Assembly (NCBI GenBank): GCA_947471745.1
Contig: CANJKZ010000108.1
Location: 1,465,001 to 1,529,000, forward strand
DNA length: 64,000 nt
From: Closterium sp. Naga37s-1
Taxonomy: Eukaryota > Streptophyta > Zygnematophyceae > Desmidiales > Closteriaceae
Direction: 5' to 3'
The notes beneath the pieces were generated by a model, which had not been told where the DNA came from, did not search any database, and saw nothing but the letters and a program-made list of their open reading frames with translations. Numbering within the stretch: the stretch's first letter is position 1; the number at the start of each line of letters is the position of its first letter. The position numbers were made by a program, and so were the translations under genes. This document shows, piece after piece, positions 25,087 to 36,786 of this stretch.

Positions 25087-26825
25087 CAACGTTCACAAGG
25101 CCTGCCACGCCTACCACTTCTTCCCGAGCAAGCGGCTAGCCGACAATGCTAACGTGCGGGGCTTCATTGACGGCGTGCAGTGCTACCTGCTGGAGAAGGA
25201 CGCGGGGTCGGGACGGACAGCGGGACTCAGACATCCTTATAGCGGGGATGGAAGAGAGCAGGATGCTATGGCCGCATACTACCCGCTCAGCTGGTATGTA
25301 CCCCTGGAAAAGCTTATCCGACTTGCACCTGGCACTGCATGTGCTCTCATAGCTGGCAATCCTGCGGCATTCAAGGTGTGCTGAACGGTGGCTGTGTTGG
25401 AGGAGGTATACAATGTTGTATGGTGCGTGCCCTTTACAAGGTATATTTTACCGTATGTGTCGAAAATGCTGTATTTACTAAGATTAGATGTGTGGCTGTC
25501 TTATTGGCATGTGGTGGAGCCATAATGCCTCCACACATCTGTCAAGCATTTCTCCATCCCCTTGCACCATGGCCCTTGGCAGGGTGGGAGGGTCATGCGA
25601 CACGTCTCGCCTGGATAACACCGACCCGCGCATCACAGGCGCGCACGGAACCCTCTTCGACTTGACTCTTGAGACGACTCAAAAGTCACCTCTTTCTCCA
25701 TCCCCTTGCGCTATGGCCCAAGGCAGGGTGGGTGGCTCGTGCGACACGTCTCGCCTGGACAACTCCGACCCGCGCATCACAGGCGCGCACGGGACCCTCT
25801 TCGACTTGACTCTTGAGACGACTCAAAAGCCACCTCTTTCTCCATCCCCTTGCGCCATGATCCCTGGCAGGGTGGGAGGCTGGTGCGACACGTCTCGCCT
25901 GGACAACACCGACCCGCGCATCACAGGCGCGCACGGGACCCTCTTCGACTTCCCCGGGCAGCTCGGGAAATCTTTCTGCTTGCTTGCCGACCGTCGGATT
26001 CACATCAACGTGCTGCTGCAGAGCCACCAGGGACAAGAGTCCGCTGCAGCAGCGGCGCTAGCAGCAGCAGGCATGCCGAGGAGAGTGGCAGAGGGAAGCC
26101 TGCATGTGTGGGTGAAGGAGGTGGGAGTGGTGTGGGTGTCGGGTGGCGGCAAGCAGCACTTGCTGCGCATGGTGGCGCGCACAGGCAACCAGCAGGATAG
26201 AGGGGCCCACGGCTTCCTCGCCCTCATGCAGGTGGACGGTGCTGACGTGGCACCGCCACGCTTCCATGATGACCTGGCAGTGGTGGCTGGGTATGAAAGT
26301 GTGGAGATAAGGAAGACGGCGGAGGAAGAAGACGGGCCTTTCGATGTGGATACATATGAAGTTGTGTTGGAAGGGCTGGGGAAGGTGTATGTGAGCACGA
26401 GGGTGGCTCACCCTTTGCTACAAACACCAGAGGAAGCTGAGGCACATTTCACCATCCGGGTAGCTGAACTGCAGGTAAGAGGAGGGATTGTAGTGCGTCC
26501 ATAGCATAATGTAGGCCTGTGTGCACTGCTGGATCATCCGTTTGTGCAAAATCCAGCAAACGTCTTACTCTCGTCTCCTACGCTTTTATTTCTTGTGCAG
26601 ACCAGCTCAGCTGTCCAAGGGGTGCTGGGTCAAGCTCTTACTGAAGGGAACCTCGACCACGTACGGGGGAATGGAAATTTGACGTACACTCATCTGTCGG
26701 ATCTGCTTCATCACCCAATGCTTGAAATAAGAGACTCTGGGCAGCCATCCACGCACAGGACTGCACTAGACTATGTGACCCCATCGATTTTGAGTACGAA
26801 TTGCCGGATAGGAGCTACGTAGGTT
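25087..26825 (+). pseudogene. Root-cap/LEA-related family gene segment with introns, enclosed in the gypsy element
   Basis: Open segments look like exons of a host gene: about 25087-25375 (HAYHFFPSKRL to PAAFK, then GT donor), 25871-26474 (ending GCAG|GTAAGAGG) and from 26601 after a TGTGCAG acceptor. The middle exon carries DPRITGAHGTLFDFPGQLGK, then SFCLLADRRIHINVLL, and the last has VQGVLGQ. These fit the DPRFxGxxGxxFyFhG...INA and GVLG signatures that I recall for plant root-cap/LEA-related secreted proteins. No start is present: the first exon runs straight into the LTR-PBS stub. The C-terminal frame shifts near 26750. Function cannot be stated beyond family resemblance. The piece is probably captured and non-functional, although a fusion transcript from the LTR is possible. 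Confidence 0.55.
25551..25952 (+). repeat. Three tandem 144-bp copies of an intron-exon edge
   Basis: Units start at 25551, 25695 and 25839 (TCTCCATCCCCTTGC). Each contains an acceptor-like GGCAG|GGTGGG and codes CDTSRLDN(T/S)DPRITGAHGT. Only the third continues into the rest of the exon; the first two switch after LFD to a TTGACTCTTGAGACGACTCA segment. The 48-codon unit keeps the frame. Confidence 0.92.
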
Positions 26826-27154
26826 GGGTAAGTCATCCACTAACTGTACTAACACCACACTAGATGGACGTAGGCCTATAAATAAAGCCCAATAAAGAGT
26901 ATCCCTGTAGCACCAGGGCCTTTTTGCTGCTATGAAGGGGCCTTTAAAGGTTGTGTACCATGTTGCCCAAAGAGAATGGAAACTGTTTGCACCAAAGGTT
27001 GTATGCCTTTATGTGTGCATGTATACTCAAACTACTGATAGAAGTGCTTCAACTTTGCAAAACTATCCGTTTATACAAGGTGAACGGCATAGATATTATT
27101 TCAGGAAAGCCCACATAAATAACCCTTAATGTGAAGGCCACCTACCATTGCCAG
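26826..27154. other. Flank of the captured gene, no gene seen
   Basis: AT-richer sequence between the last root-cap-like exon and the next LTR, probably the 3' UTR and flank of the captured gene. It has AATAAAG words near 26881-26897 that could serve as polyadenylation signals. No polypurine tract precedes the LTR at 27155. Confidence 0.45.
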
Positions 27155-27509
27155 TGTAAGGAAAATTCCTTTTCCTTACTTCGCGCCCCTGCTTACCGCG
27201 TACATGACCATTCCCGCCATCGGCACCCACAGTGAAACGTTACCCGCTCGCAACACTCGCCTTGGCCACGACTCCCGCCACTGTTCGCGATGCGACCCAA
27301 CCTAACGGTTCGGTTTGTAACCCGCGCTCCGGACCTCCGCCTCGACAATTCCCAAACCTCGGCGCTAGGCCCGTAGCGCACCCCAATTTCCCGCATTACC
27401 GTTACCACACTAGCTTCGCTATATAACTTCGCTCATGCTTTTCGCTCAACTGGATTGTTTTACTTCGATAGTGCAATTCTCGCTCACTCGCTCAATTGCA
27501 CTCGTAACA
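27155..27509 (+). repeat. Gypsy LTR (copy C) of a different lineage
   Basis: TGTAAGG to CGTAACA, 355 bp, followed by TTGGTATTCAGTGCC (PBS-like). Variants such as GGCCACGACTCC, CACTGTTCGCGATG and TATATAACTTCGC separate it from copies B and D. Its left flank GCCAG is not found after the 46158-46510 LTR. Confidence 0.9.
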
Positions 27510-27625
27510 ATTGGTATTCAGTGCCTACGATCCCCTCTCGGACTGCACCCACACCTTCGCTTCCCCACTATCTCAAATTTTGGGGGGGGTAGACGTCTCT
27601 CAGCGAACAAGCACCGCCGCTCGAA

Positions 27626-28860
27626 GTGCTCACTCGTAAGCATGCACGGCCACGACAGAGGCTCTCGCTGAGCTTGCCCGACACCCCCGCCATTGCCGAA
27701 ATTAATCTCGCGACACTGACGCAGGAGCAGCTCGACCGTCTCGTGCGCCAACTCGAAGAATCGGCGCTCGAAATCGCGACACTCACGGCGGAACGTGACT
27801 CCACCCGCCAGCAATCAAGGGTGAATGCGCCAGCACCATCACAAGCACATGCAAATGCACCTACGCAATCGGATGAGCCTTTTGTCATCTCGTCCCGCAC
27901 ACCGTCACATCACGAGAGCGTGGGACAGCGCTCAGGCGCAGCCAGTGATGGTGTCGCCCAATCAATGCCTGGCATGGGGAGGAACAGGGTTGTACCAAGC
28001 ACGAGCGGGCCTTGCGAAGCCCGTCGTCACGTTGAATTTGCGGCAACAATCGGCAACAACGACATTGTCGCGCCGATGCCGCTCAAACCGCAGCGCCCGC
28101 CCTGCTTCGACCCGAGCCAACAAGGAGGTCCGACGGTTCAATCGTGGGTCTTCACGATGAACGTTTTTTTTCGACGCGAATTACGTCGAGTCGGACGCAA
28201 CGAAGATTCGATACGCTGTTTCACTGCTAAGGGGCCCCGCCATGGACTGGTGGCAAGTCATCGTGACGTCGCCACGCGCCTACGAGCCGCCGTCGCAAGA
28301 GGAAGAGCCCACGGGTCCAGCCGTCCCCTGGAGTTCGTTCTGCAAAATCGCCCAGTACAGCACGTGGGATGCGTGGTGCGCAGGGCTTCGAGCGCGCTTC
28401 GAGCCGATTGCGGCTTCTATTTCGGCGCGTCAGAAACTGCGTACTTGGCGACAACTTGGGTCGGTCCAAGACTACACCAGCGGTTTTCTCGCATTATGCG
28501 AGCAAGTCGGCTACATGCACGAAGCGGAGCGGGTGGACCGTTATGTCGGAGGGCTGAAGCCGGACATCTCGCACGAAATCATGCTACGCGGGCTCTCGAA
28601 TTTCAACAAGATCCTCGCGCTCGCCGAGAAATTTGACATTTTGCGCCGTCCGAGAGCGGGGTCCTACTACGGACGTCGCCCTCGGGGACCGACCGAGCAC
28701 GCCACCGTACACGCCGTTGCGGCGAATGCAGCTGCTGCGCCATTTAAGGGGCGCTGCTTTGCTTGCAATAGGCCGGGCCATTGAAAGAGCGAATGCCCAG
28801 AGGAGCCGAGACGCCGCGGAGCAGAGCAGGGAAGGGAGAAACGCCAGCAGTCAGTAGAAA
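27626..28860 (+). pseudogene. Gypsy gag with zinc knuckle, frameshifted
   Basis: The first frame (27626 to about 28220) has a Leu-rich coil EQLDRLVRQLEESALEIATL and QPQRPPCFD-type capsid start. A shift near 28220 moves to the frame from 28242 with the capsid-like DAWCAGLRARFEPI, YMHEAERVDRYVGGL and LAEKFDILRR. A CCHC knuckle CFACNRPGH is cut by TGA before KSEC. It packages element RNA in intact relatives. One frameshift and one stop are visible here. Confidence 0.85.
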
Positions 28861-29018
28861 ACGGGCCGACTCCTGACGAGACAACCTGCTCGCACAACCT
28901 CACCGACCCTCACCGAGTCACAGTACCGATTCACGCAATCGATCGGGCTCGGATGAATAAGGGGGGTACAGCGACGGATCGCCCAGTACTGATACACGGG
29001 TAAATACAGGGAGCAGCA

Positions 29019-32000
29019 GTGAAGATTTTTATAGACGGAGGAGCAAGTCACAGCTTAGTTAATACCGCAACCGCACGGAAGCTGCAACTGACACTTAGTC
29101 GGTGTTTACCGGAGATAGATGCACGCTTAGTCGACGGCACGCCGCTGGCCATACGGGAGAAGGTGGAGAGAGAAAATTCTGCTGCGGGGGGAACTTTGGG
29201 TTTACACAGGAAATGCTCGCGATGACACTGGATGGGCACGACATTTTACTGGGACGTGACTGGTTGCGACGGTATAACCCGCGAATCGTCTGGACGACGG
29301 GTAGCTGCACTGTGCGAAGTAGCGGTAACTGGGTCGTGCTACCTCGCTGGCAGTCGCCCGAGTCTTCAACGGTCCACGTCAACGCCATCACGATGAAACG
29401 GGCTGTCGCCGCTGGAGCTGACGTGTACGCAGTGGATATAGCATTGGTAGGAGAAGCAGAGCAGCCGAGTGATTTTCAGAAACTGCTGGCAGCGGTACCG
29501 TCCGAACTACAGGAACTGTTGAAACGGTACCCGGGGATTTTTCCGGACGATTTACCAGAGGGACTGCCACCTCAGCGGGCACATGACCACCGAATAGAAT
29601 TAGAACCGGGGGCACAACCAACTGTACAGCGACAATTCCGACTGACACAGCCAGAGCTCGACGAACTGAGGAAGCAATTAGATTACCTGTTAGAGAAAAA
29701 AAATCATCCGACCGAGCTCGTCACCGTTCGCCGCACCGATACTGTTCACACCGAAGAAAGATGGAGGGTTTCGCATGTGTATCGACTACAGAGCACTGAA
29801 CAGGGTAACATTCAAGTCGCGATACCCCATTCCCCGTGCCGACGAACTGATAGATCAACTGCTAACAGCACGGGTCTTTTCGAAAATTGACTTACGCGGA
29901 GGTTACCACCACATTCGGGTCGAACCATTGGACTGCGTAAAAACGGCCTTAGAACTAGGTACGGGTCATTCGAGTACACCGTAATGCCATTCGGGCTGAC
30001 CAACGCACCGGCGACATTTCAGATGACCATGAACGAGGCGTTTAGGCCGCTCTTAGATAAATGCATGATAGTATACCTCGACGACATCCTAGTCTACAGC
30101 CGTGATAAGCAGCAGCAGTTAGCAGATCTGGAAGCAGTGTTTAAAGTTTTAGACGAGCACAGACTACTGACCAAGGGTTCCAAGTGCGAGTTCTTTCAGG
30201 ATAGGTTAGAATTTTTTGGCACGCCATTTCGGAGGCTGGAGTAGAGATCGACCCAAAGAAGCTGGATACCGTAAAAGCGTGGCACCCCCCGACAAACATC
30301 ACGGAGCTGCAGAGTTTTTTAGGGTTCGTTAGTTATGTGCGTCGGTTCGTCCCCGACATGGCACGGTTAACTGCCCCACTGACAGATTTACTGCGGAAGG
30401 GGGTCGTTTTTACGTGGGGGGAGAAAGAGCATGCTGCCTTCTCCGCCCTGAAAAATGTTATGTGTTCACCGCCCGTCCTGCGCATCGCCGACCCACACCG
30501 CCCATTCGAAGTGGTTACAGACGCAAGTGACATCGCCATTGGAGCCGTACTACTACAGGATTTCGGCAACGGTTTACAGCCCATCGCATACGAGTCACGA
30601 AAACTGCATCCGCCCGAGAAGAATTACCCGATACACGACCGCGAAATGCTCGCGATCATGCATGCGTTCAAAGTATGGCGCTGTTACTTGACCGGCGCAG
30701 ACGTGACAGTACGGACAGATCACAAATCACTACAGTATCTACGTGCACAGCCCCACTTCAACCCACGACAGATCCGCTGGCTCGATTTCCTCGAGTCAAA
30801 CTTCCACTACACGGTCACCTACAAAAAAGGGGCATCAAACATTGCCGACGCACTGACCCGCCCCAGTGCCCAAATCCACGCCATACTACTCACCCAGACC
30901 AGCCCGCTACTAACAGGACTATTTACCCACGGCTATCAAACTGACCCGTTCTTCACAGGAGGAAATTCGCAGTAGTTCGCAGCAGCGAAGGGGGTTTATT
31001 ACGTAAAAGCCGGCACCGACCGCATCTGGGTACCGGGCTACACTTTACTAAGGGAGCTGTTACTACAGGAGGCACACATCGGGGTTACCTCAGGACATTT
31101 CGGAGTAGAGAAAACACGGCAGCAGCTGCAGCGGTATTACTACTGGCCCGAAATGCTGACCGACGTGCAACGACACGTGTCATCGTGTCCCACCTGCCAA
31201 ATCATGAAGTTATCACGGCAACGGTCGGCAGGGCAGTTGCAGCCGATACCACCCCCAGAGCGTGATGGGCAGCAGGTGACGATGGACTTCGTCACGGGGT
31301 TACTGGCTAAAGCAAGTGGGAACGACGCGATCCTGGTCGTCGTCGATCGGCTGACGAAAATGGCACATTTCGCAGCCTGCAAAAAACCAATCACAGCCGA
31401 AGAAACAGCCTGCCTCTTCATCTCCACCCTCGTTCGACTGCACGGGAGACCAGCATCAATTATCAGCGACCGCGACACGAAGTTCACCAGCAACTTCTGG
31501 CGGAACCTGTGGCAGCAGTTCGGCACGCGACTACAGTTCAGTTCTTTGTACCACCCCGAGACCGACGGACAGACAGAACGGACAAACCAGACCATGGAGC
31601 AACTCATCCAAGCCACGTGCGACGACCCGACCACCTGGGAACAGCAACTGCCACTCATCGAGTTCGCGTACAATAACTCGCCATCCACCACGACCCAACA
31701 GTCACCATTTTACCTGAACTACGGACAAGACCCCACAGTACCCATGACCCCGAATCCCGACAACCCGGTGCCACGCGCGTAACAATTCGCAGAAATTTTA
31801 CAAGCAGCACGGACCCGAGCAGCAGGCGCAATAAAAAAATCGAACATCATCTCTAAGCGTAACGCCGACCGCCACTGCCGACCCGTCACTTACCAGCCCG
31901 ACGACCTCGTGCTACTCGACACCCAAAACCTCCGCCTACCCATCACTCCAAATCTTTGCCCCCGATATTGCGGGCCATTTCGCATCAGCCACATGATCAC

Positions 32001-32184
32001 ACCCGTCACCGCCCATCTCCTCTTCCCTGCTGACTGGTACGTCAGCCCGTCATTCCACGTCAGCCTGCTTCGCCCATACGTGCCATCCACCAGCCAACTG
32101 CCTCGCAACCGCCCCGCCAGCATGACACGACCGCCGACAGAGCCAATCATCACGCCCGAAAAAATACCGAGCCACCAAGTACGT
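29019..32184 (+). pseudogene. Gypsy pol: protease, RT, RNase H, integrase
   Basis: Protease: FIDGGASHSLV and later DILLGRDWL. RT: MCIDYRALNRVT, SKIDLRGGYHHI, then, after a frameshift near 29960, MPFGLTNAPATFQ and the catalytic YLDDILVYS. RNase H: VVTDASDIAIGAVL, REMLAIMHAFK, TDHKSLQYL. Integrase: an H..H..CPTC zinc finger, DFVTGLL, SDRDTKF and ETDGQTERTNQ (DDE). Post-integrase YCGPFRIS and FHVSLLRPY lead to the copia insertion at 32185. Shifts near 29700-29760, 29960 and 30240 and a stop at about 31780 disable the frame; the enzyme motifs themselves are conserved. Confidence 0.9.
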
Positions 32185-32628
32185 AAGTAATTGATTAATT
32201 GATTGATTACAACAGATACAACATGAACCTTATAGGAAACATAGTGACGTGTGCGAGAACGTTCTACGAGAACGTTGTCCATAAAGAACGTTGTTCAAGG
32301 AGAACGTGCAAGCACCTACTCTAGTATGCGGTTCCAGGTTGGTACCGCCAGGTGAAAATACCATCAGGTGAAAATACCGTCAGGTGCATTTTCTACCTGC
32401 CCAAGAGTAGTTGCGCAGGTGCTTGCAACAGACAGCTGCACATACTCGTTTGTGCAATGTCGTCACTTCCCTCCATTTCGGTTCAGTGTTGAACAGTGCA
32501 TACCGAAGTGCACTATTGGAGTGTACTCGGTGAATACCGAAGCTCCGGTATGCGGTATGCGAAACCTCGCTACATCGCATAGGGCTGCTACACGCAAAAC
32601 CAGGCGCGTGCAGGGCTTCACCTTAACA
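32185..32628 (-). repeat. Copia 1 3' LTR
   Basis: 444 bp, paired with 45513-45956. Differences seen include GTGCGAG/GTTCGAG and CATAAAG/CATGAAG. The minus-strand end reads CAATTACTT rather than the usual CA. Confidence 0.92.
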
Positions 32629-32786
32629 CTCCCCTGCCCTGCTCGTGCATGGGCAACTGAGAAGTTAGCACACCACACAAAGCGAAAGGAAATAATAGAG
32701 TACAACAGGGTGACGATTCTGAAACTCGTCCGCGTGTTACCGCACACGCATACTCACCGCACCAGCCATGTTGAAGGACATGGCAC

Positions 32787-34169
32787 CTATTCCTGCTCAT
32801 TGTCACGCTTGTCGTCTGTAAGATCGACTTGCCCAACAGCGACAGAGCAATGCTTGAATGCCGGGGAATGCAACGCCTTTGTGAGATAGTCCGCGGGTTG
32901 CTCACTCGTCGGAATGTACGTAAGCGCGAGCTTCTTGCGCTTCACCATCTACTGCAGCCAGATGTAACGCCTCTCCATGTGCTTGAGACTCCCCTTGAGC
33001 CCCAGCCCTTCCGCAACAGCAATCGCAGATGAGTTGTCCACGTGGATGACGGTTGGCACCCCGGCATCGAGAAGCCGAAATTCAGCGAGTAGAAAGCGCA
33101 AACGGCGCGCCTCCTTGCCGGCCTCCGTTGCAGCTATGTATTCGGATTCCGTTGAGGACAGCGTCATGCACTTAATCCTCTGACTTGCCCACGAAACGGC
33201 AGCTCCGCCAAGCACGAAAACGTATCCGCTGGTACTGCTGCGCGTCTGCCTGTCACCCGCGTCATCGGAATCCGCATACCCCACCAGGCGCAGAGTGTCC
33301 GGTCCACCACCAAATTCGAGGGCGAAATTGCGGGTGTTCACCACGTAGTCAATGCAGCGGTCCAGCTCCCTCCAGTGCTGGTCACTGCGAATCGTCAATC
33401 CCGAGCCCAACTTGCTGCATGCGTACGCAATGTCGGGACGGGTCGTGGTCGCGGCAAACTGGAGCGAACCCACTTTCTGGCGGTACTCCTCCTCTTCACG
33501 CGCTTGGTATTCTTCTTCGTCAAACGTCAACTCGGTGTACGCGTCGACCGAGATAGGCGTTTTCGAGCGGCGACCTGTCTGCTCTTCGTCCACAAAGCGG
33601 TGACGCAGCTTGTCCACGTATGCGCTTTGGTGCAGCCACAGCTTGCGCGCGGACCTGTCCCGTACTATCTCCAGCCCCAAATACTTCTGCACGGGACTGA
33701 TTTCCCGCAACTCGAATGCGTTTTGCAGAAGCTCACAGAGGTCCTTCAGCATCTCGAGGCTGCTACTTGCGGCGAGCAAATCGTCAACGTACACCAGCAA
33801 CCAGCAACCGACTCCATCGGCACCGAACTTGAAGTAAAACGCTTCGTCAACCTGACTCTTGCTCCACCCGCCGCCAATGAGTACGCTGTCGAGCGCCGAA
33901 TACCACAGCAGTGGACTCTGTTTGAGTCCGTACAAGCTCTTCTGAAGCTTGCACACGCGAGATGTACCGTCGTTGAAGTACGCCGGCTGATCCATGTACA
34001 GAACTCGGTCCAATTTGCTCTGCAGGTATGCGTTTTTCATGTCCAGCTGCATGACGTGCAGATCGAGTACCGCGACGATGGAGAGGAAAATGCGTAGCGT
34101 AACGTAGCTGCCGACTGGTGAATACGTCTCATCGTAATCCGCGCCATAGATTTGCGTAAATCCCTTCAC
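32787..34169 (-). pseudogene. Copia 1 reverse transcriptase and RNase H
   Basis: Starts within KGFTQIYGADYDETYSPV. RT motifs QLDMKNAYLQ, SLYGLKQSP and intact catalytic VYVDDLLAA; RNase H motifs LVGYADSDDAGDRQTRSSTS, SSTESEYIA and HVDNSSAIAVAE. One in-frame TAG (32949-32951) precedes the last 54 codons (LTYIPTSEQPADYLTKAL), which then end at 32787. A single-base frameshift near 34205 separates it from the upstream pol frame. Otherwise well preserved, so decay is recent. Confidence 0.92.
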
Positions 34170-34212
34170 GACGAGACGTGACTTTTCACGGGCGACCGTG
34201 TCGTCAGTGTTT

Positions 34213-36777
34213 TTACTTTGTCGTAAGAACCCACCGATTCTTCATGACATTGACGCCGTGCGATCGAGGCACCAGCTCCCATGTTCCGTTGGCAAGAAGG
34301 CTGCGCATCTCCTCCTCCATTGGTGCCTTCACCGCCTTCCCCTTCCAGCTCGCAAGTGCTTCCTTGACGGTCATCGTAGAGATATCCCACCGTCGTTCAG
34401 GGTCAGCGTGCACATCGGGATCCAGTTCTGGCAGCGTGGTATCCGCGTTTGCGTCATCAAGAAGCGTGTTAGCGAATACCGGGCACACATCGGCCCACTT
34501 CTTTGGAGGCACACCGAAGTTGGAACGGGTGGAGTGCCGTGTCGGCAGCTTGACTTCCACCACATCGCTCGAAGAACTGTCTCCAGATGACTCCCCTTCA
34601 GCTTTGCCGATGACCTCCACAACATCGCTCGACGTGCTGTCGGTGATCTGCTCCCCTGTCAAGTGCTCCCCTGTCATGTGCTCCCCTGCCTGTTTCTGCA
34701 TACCAGGTGCACCGTTCTCAGAAGATGCGGCAGGTCGACCGTCGACGATGCCGATGCGCGGCGCCGAAGGTAGCGCGTCATGTCTCCCCTCATCGTCGAC
34801 GGCCGACGTGGACGGGGTGTCGGCGGTTGGATGAGAGAGGGTGTCCGCAGCCGGTAGCGGAGAGGAGATGACGGTAGGCGAGGAGGAGGTTGACGGTTTG
34901 GTGACCGGCACCACACGTGGGTATACCGGTGGGAGAGCAGAGCTGGGGATGGACGTGGGGACGTGCAGAGGTGCAGGTGCCGAAGCCGGAGCGTCAAGCG
35001 GATCGTCAATCTCCTCAGCGAGAAGACTCGGTGAAGGAGCAGAGACCGCCGAAGTGGATACCTTGGGTGCACTTCCTGGCGCGCGCTCGGCTTTCCAGTC
35101 ATCCAGCGACTGGGTTTCGTAAAATATCACCTCCACAGTGGTGACGATGCGGTTTGCAGCGAGATCCAGCACCTCCCAACCTTTGCTCGCAGGAGAAACG
35201 CCAAGATGAAGACCCCAGCTGGCTTTGGGCGCAAGCTTCCCACCGCGCTGATGTTGCGGGACCATGTATTGCACCATGCAACCCCACACCCGTGCCATGG
35301 TGAGGTCCAGCTTCGCTTTGTACATCAGCGTATACGGTGTTGCACCCGAAGGCAGAGAAGCGCGCTCAATGCTGTTGCGCACCCACACAGCTTGGCGAAG
35401 TGCGAGGTGCCACCAATGGTGTGGCACGTTCATATGCAGAAGCATTGTCCGCACCACCTCGACAAGTGTGCGCATTTCGCGTTCAGCCATCCCATTCTGC
35501 TGCGGAGTATACGGACATGTCAAATCATGGACAATGCCGTGCTTGTCGAGGAAGGCAGTAAAATCGCCACCCAAGAACTCCCCTCCGCGGTCAGATCGGA
35601 TCATCTTCACCGTCAGCTTGCTTTGTCGCTCCACCATCGTCAGCCACTTGTCGAATTTCTCCAAAGCGTCACTCTTACGCGTGAGAGTATACGTCCACAC
35701 GAAGCGCGTTTTGCGATCCTTCAGGAGAAGAAAGTAGTGACTTCCGTCCTTTGCAGCAACTCGAAAGGGTCCACAGACGTCGATGTGCACAACGTCCAAT
35801 GCGTTTTCGGGTTCAGAACCTTGGTCGGGGAAGGTATGACGAACCAGCTTCCCCCCAACGCAAGAAACGCACACCAGGTCAATGCCAGACGATGACGTGA
35901 TCTCCAATCCGGCTGCCGCACCATGTGCAGCTGTGCGCTTTATCGTGTCCATCCCCGCGTGCGCAAGTCGTGCATGCCAGATGTCTGCCGACGACCTTGT
36001 AGATGATGCAATCGTCCGCAACGCGACCGTCTCCGTCGGCGCCGTTGGCTGCTGCGATGAACATGGGCGGAGGTCCGTGCAGAGGACGCGGCCGGTGTAG
36101 TGCGCATGACCGAGAACAGCTCCCTCAGCAGATACGAGTAGCGTCTCATCGCCAGTATCCTGAAACTGCACACCACTGTCCTTTAGCTGTCCAGCTGACA
36201 GCAGATTTGCCTGCACACCAGGGACATACAGCACATCGGGGATGAGAATCTTCATGCCCGCTGCCCCTTGAAGGGCAATCGTGCCGCGCCCCTGTACGGG
36301 CTGAATAGCGCCGTTGAATCCACGCACATGGTGAACGTCGCCTTCCGCATTCATCTCCACGAATGCCTCGCGCGTCCCCATGAGGGGATGAGAACAGCCA
36401 CTGTCGAGGAGGACCACGGTCGGATTTGCTTGCACAGCTGCAGCGGCCGCTTGGAAGTCCTCGCCAGCTTCCGGAGCCAAAGAAATGGTCGGTTCCGCGG
36501 ATGCGTCCGTCACCACGCCGACCATCAAACACGACGGTTGCCCTTCGTGGTGCGCATCGTCAGTTGGGGCCTCCTTCGCACCCTTTCCGCGGGATGTTAC
36601 AACATCCGACGGCTGCTTGTCCTTGGAATCCGAGTGCTGGTTGTCCTTGCGGTAGGCGGTTTCGCGCCGAGGTTGACAATTTTGCGATCGTCCTCGCGGA
36701 GCTTCTTGACCGTCGCCAGCCTCCTTGTTGAGGCGATCGGGGCACTGGTTCGCGAAGTGGTCGGGATCTCCACACAC
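34213..36777 (-). pseudogene. Copia 1 zinc knuckle, protease, integrase and linker
   Basis: Knuckle CFVCGDPDHFANQC lies just inside the frame, then protease VVLLDSGCSHPLMG, GAG-pre-integrase WHARLAHAGMDTIKR, integrase DVVHIDVCGPF, MIRSDRGGEF and TPQQNGMAEREMRT, then a Ser/Pro-rich linker and the start of RT (ASWKGKAVKAPMEEEM, WELVPRS). 854 codons without a stop. It is in the same frame as the gag ORF upstream, separated from it by one TGA. Confidence 0.92.
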
Positions 36778-36786
36778 AAAGCAGTA

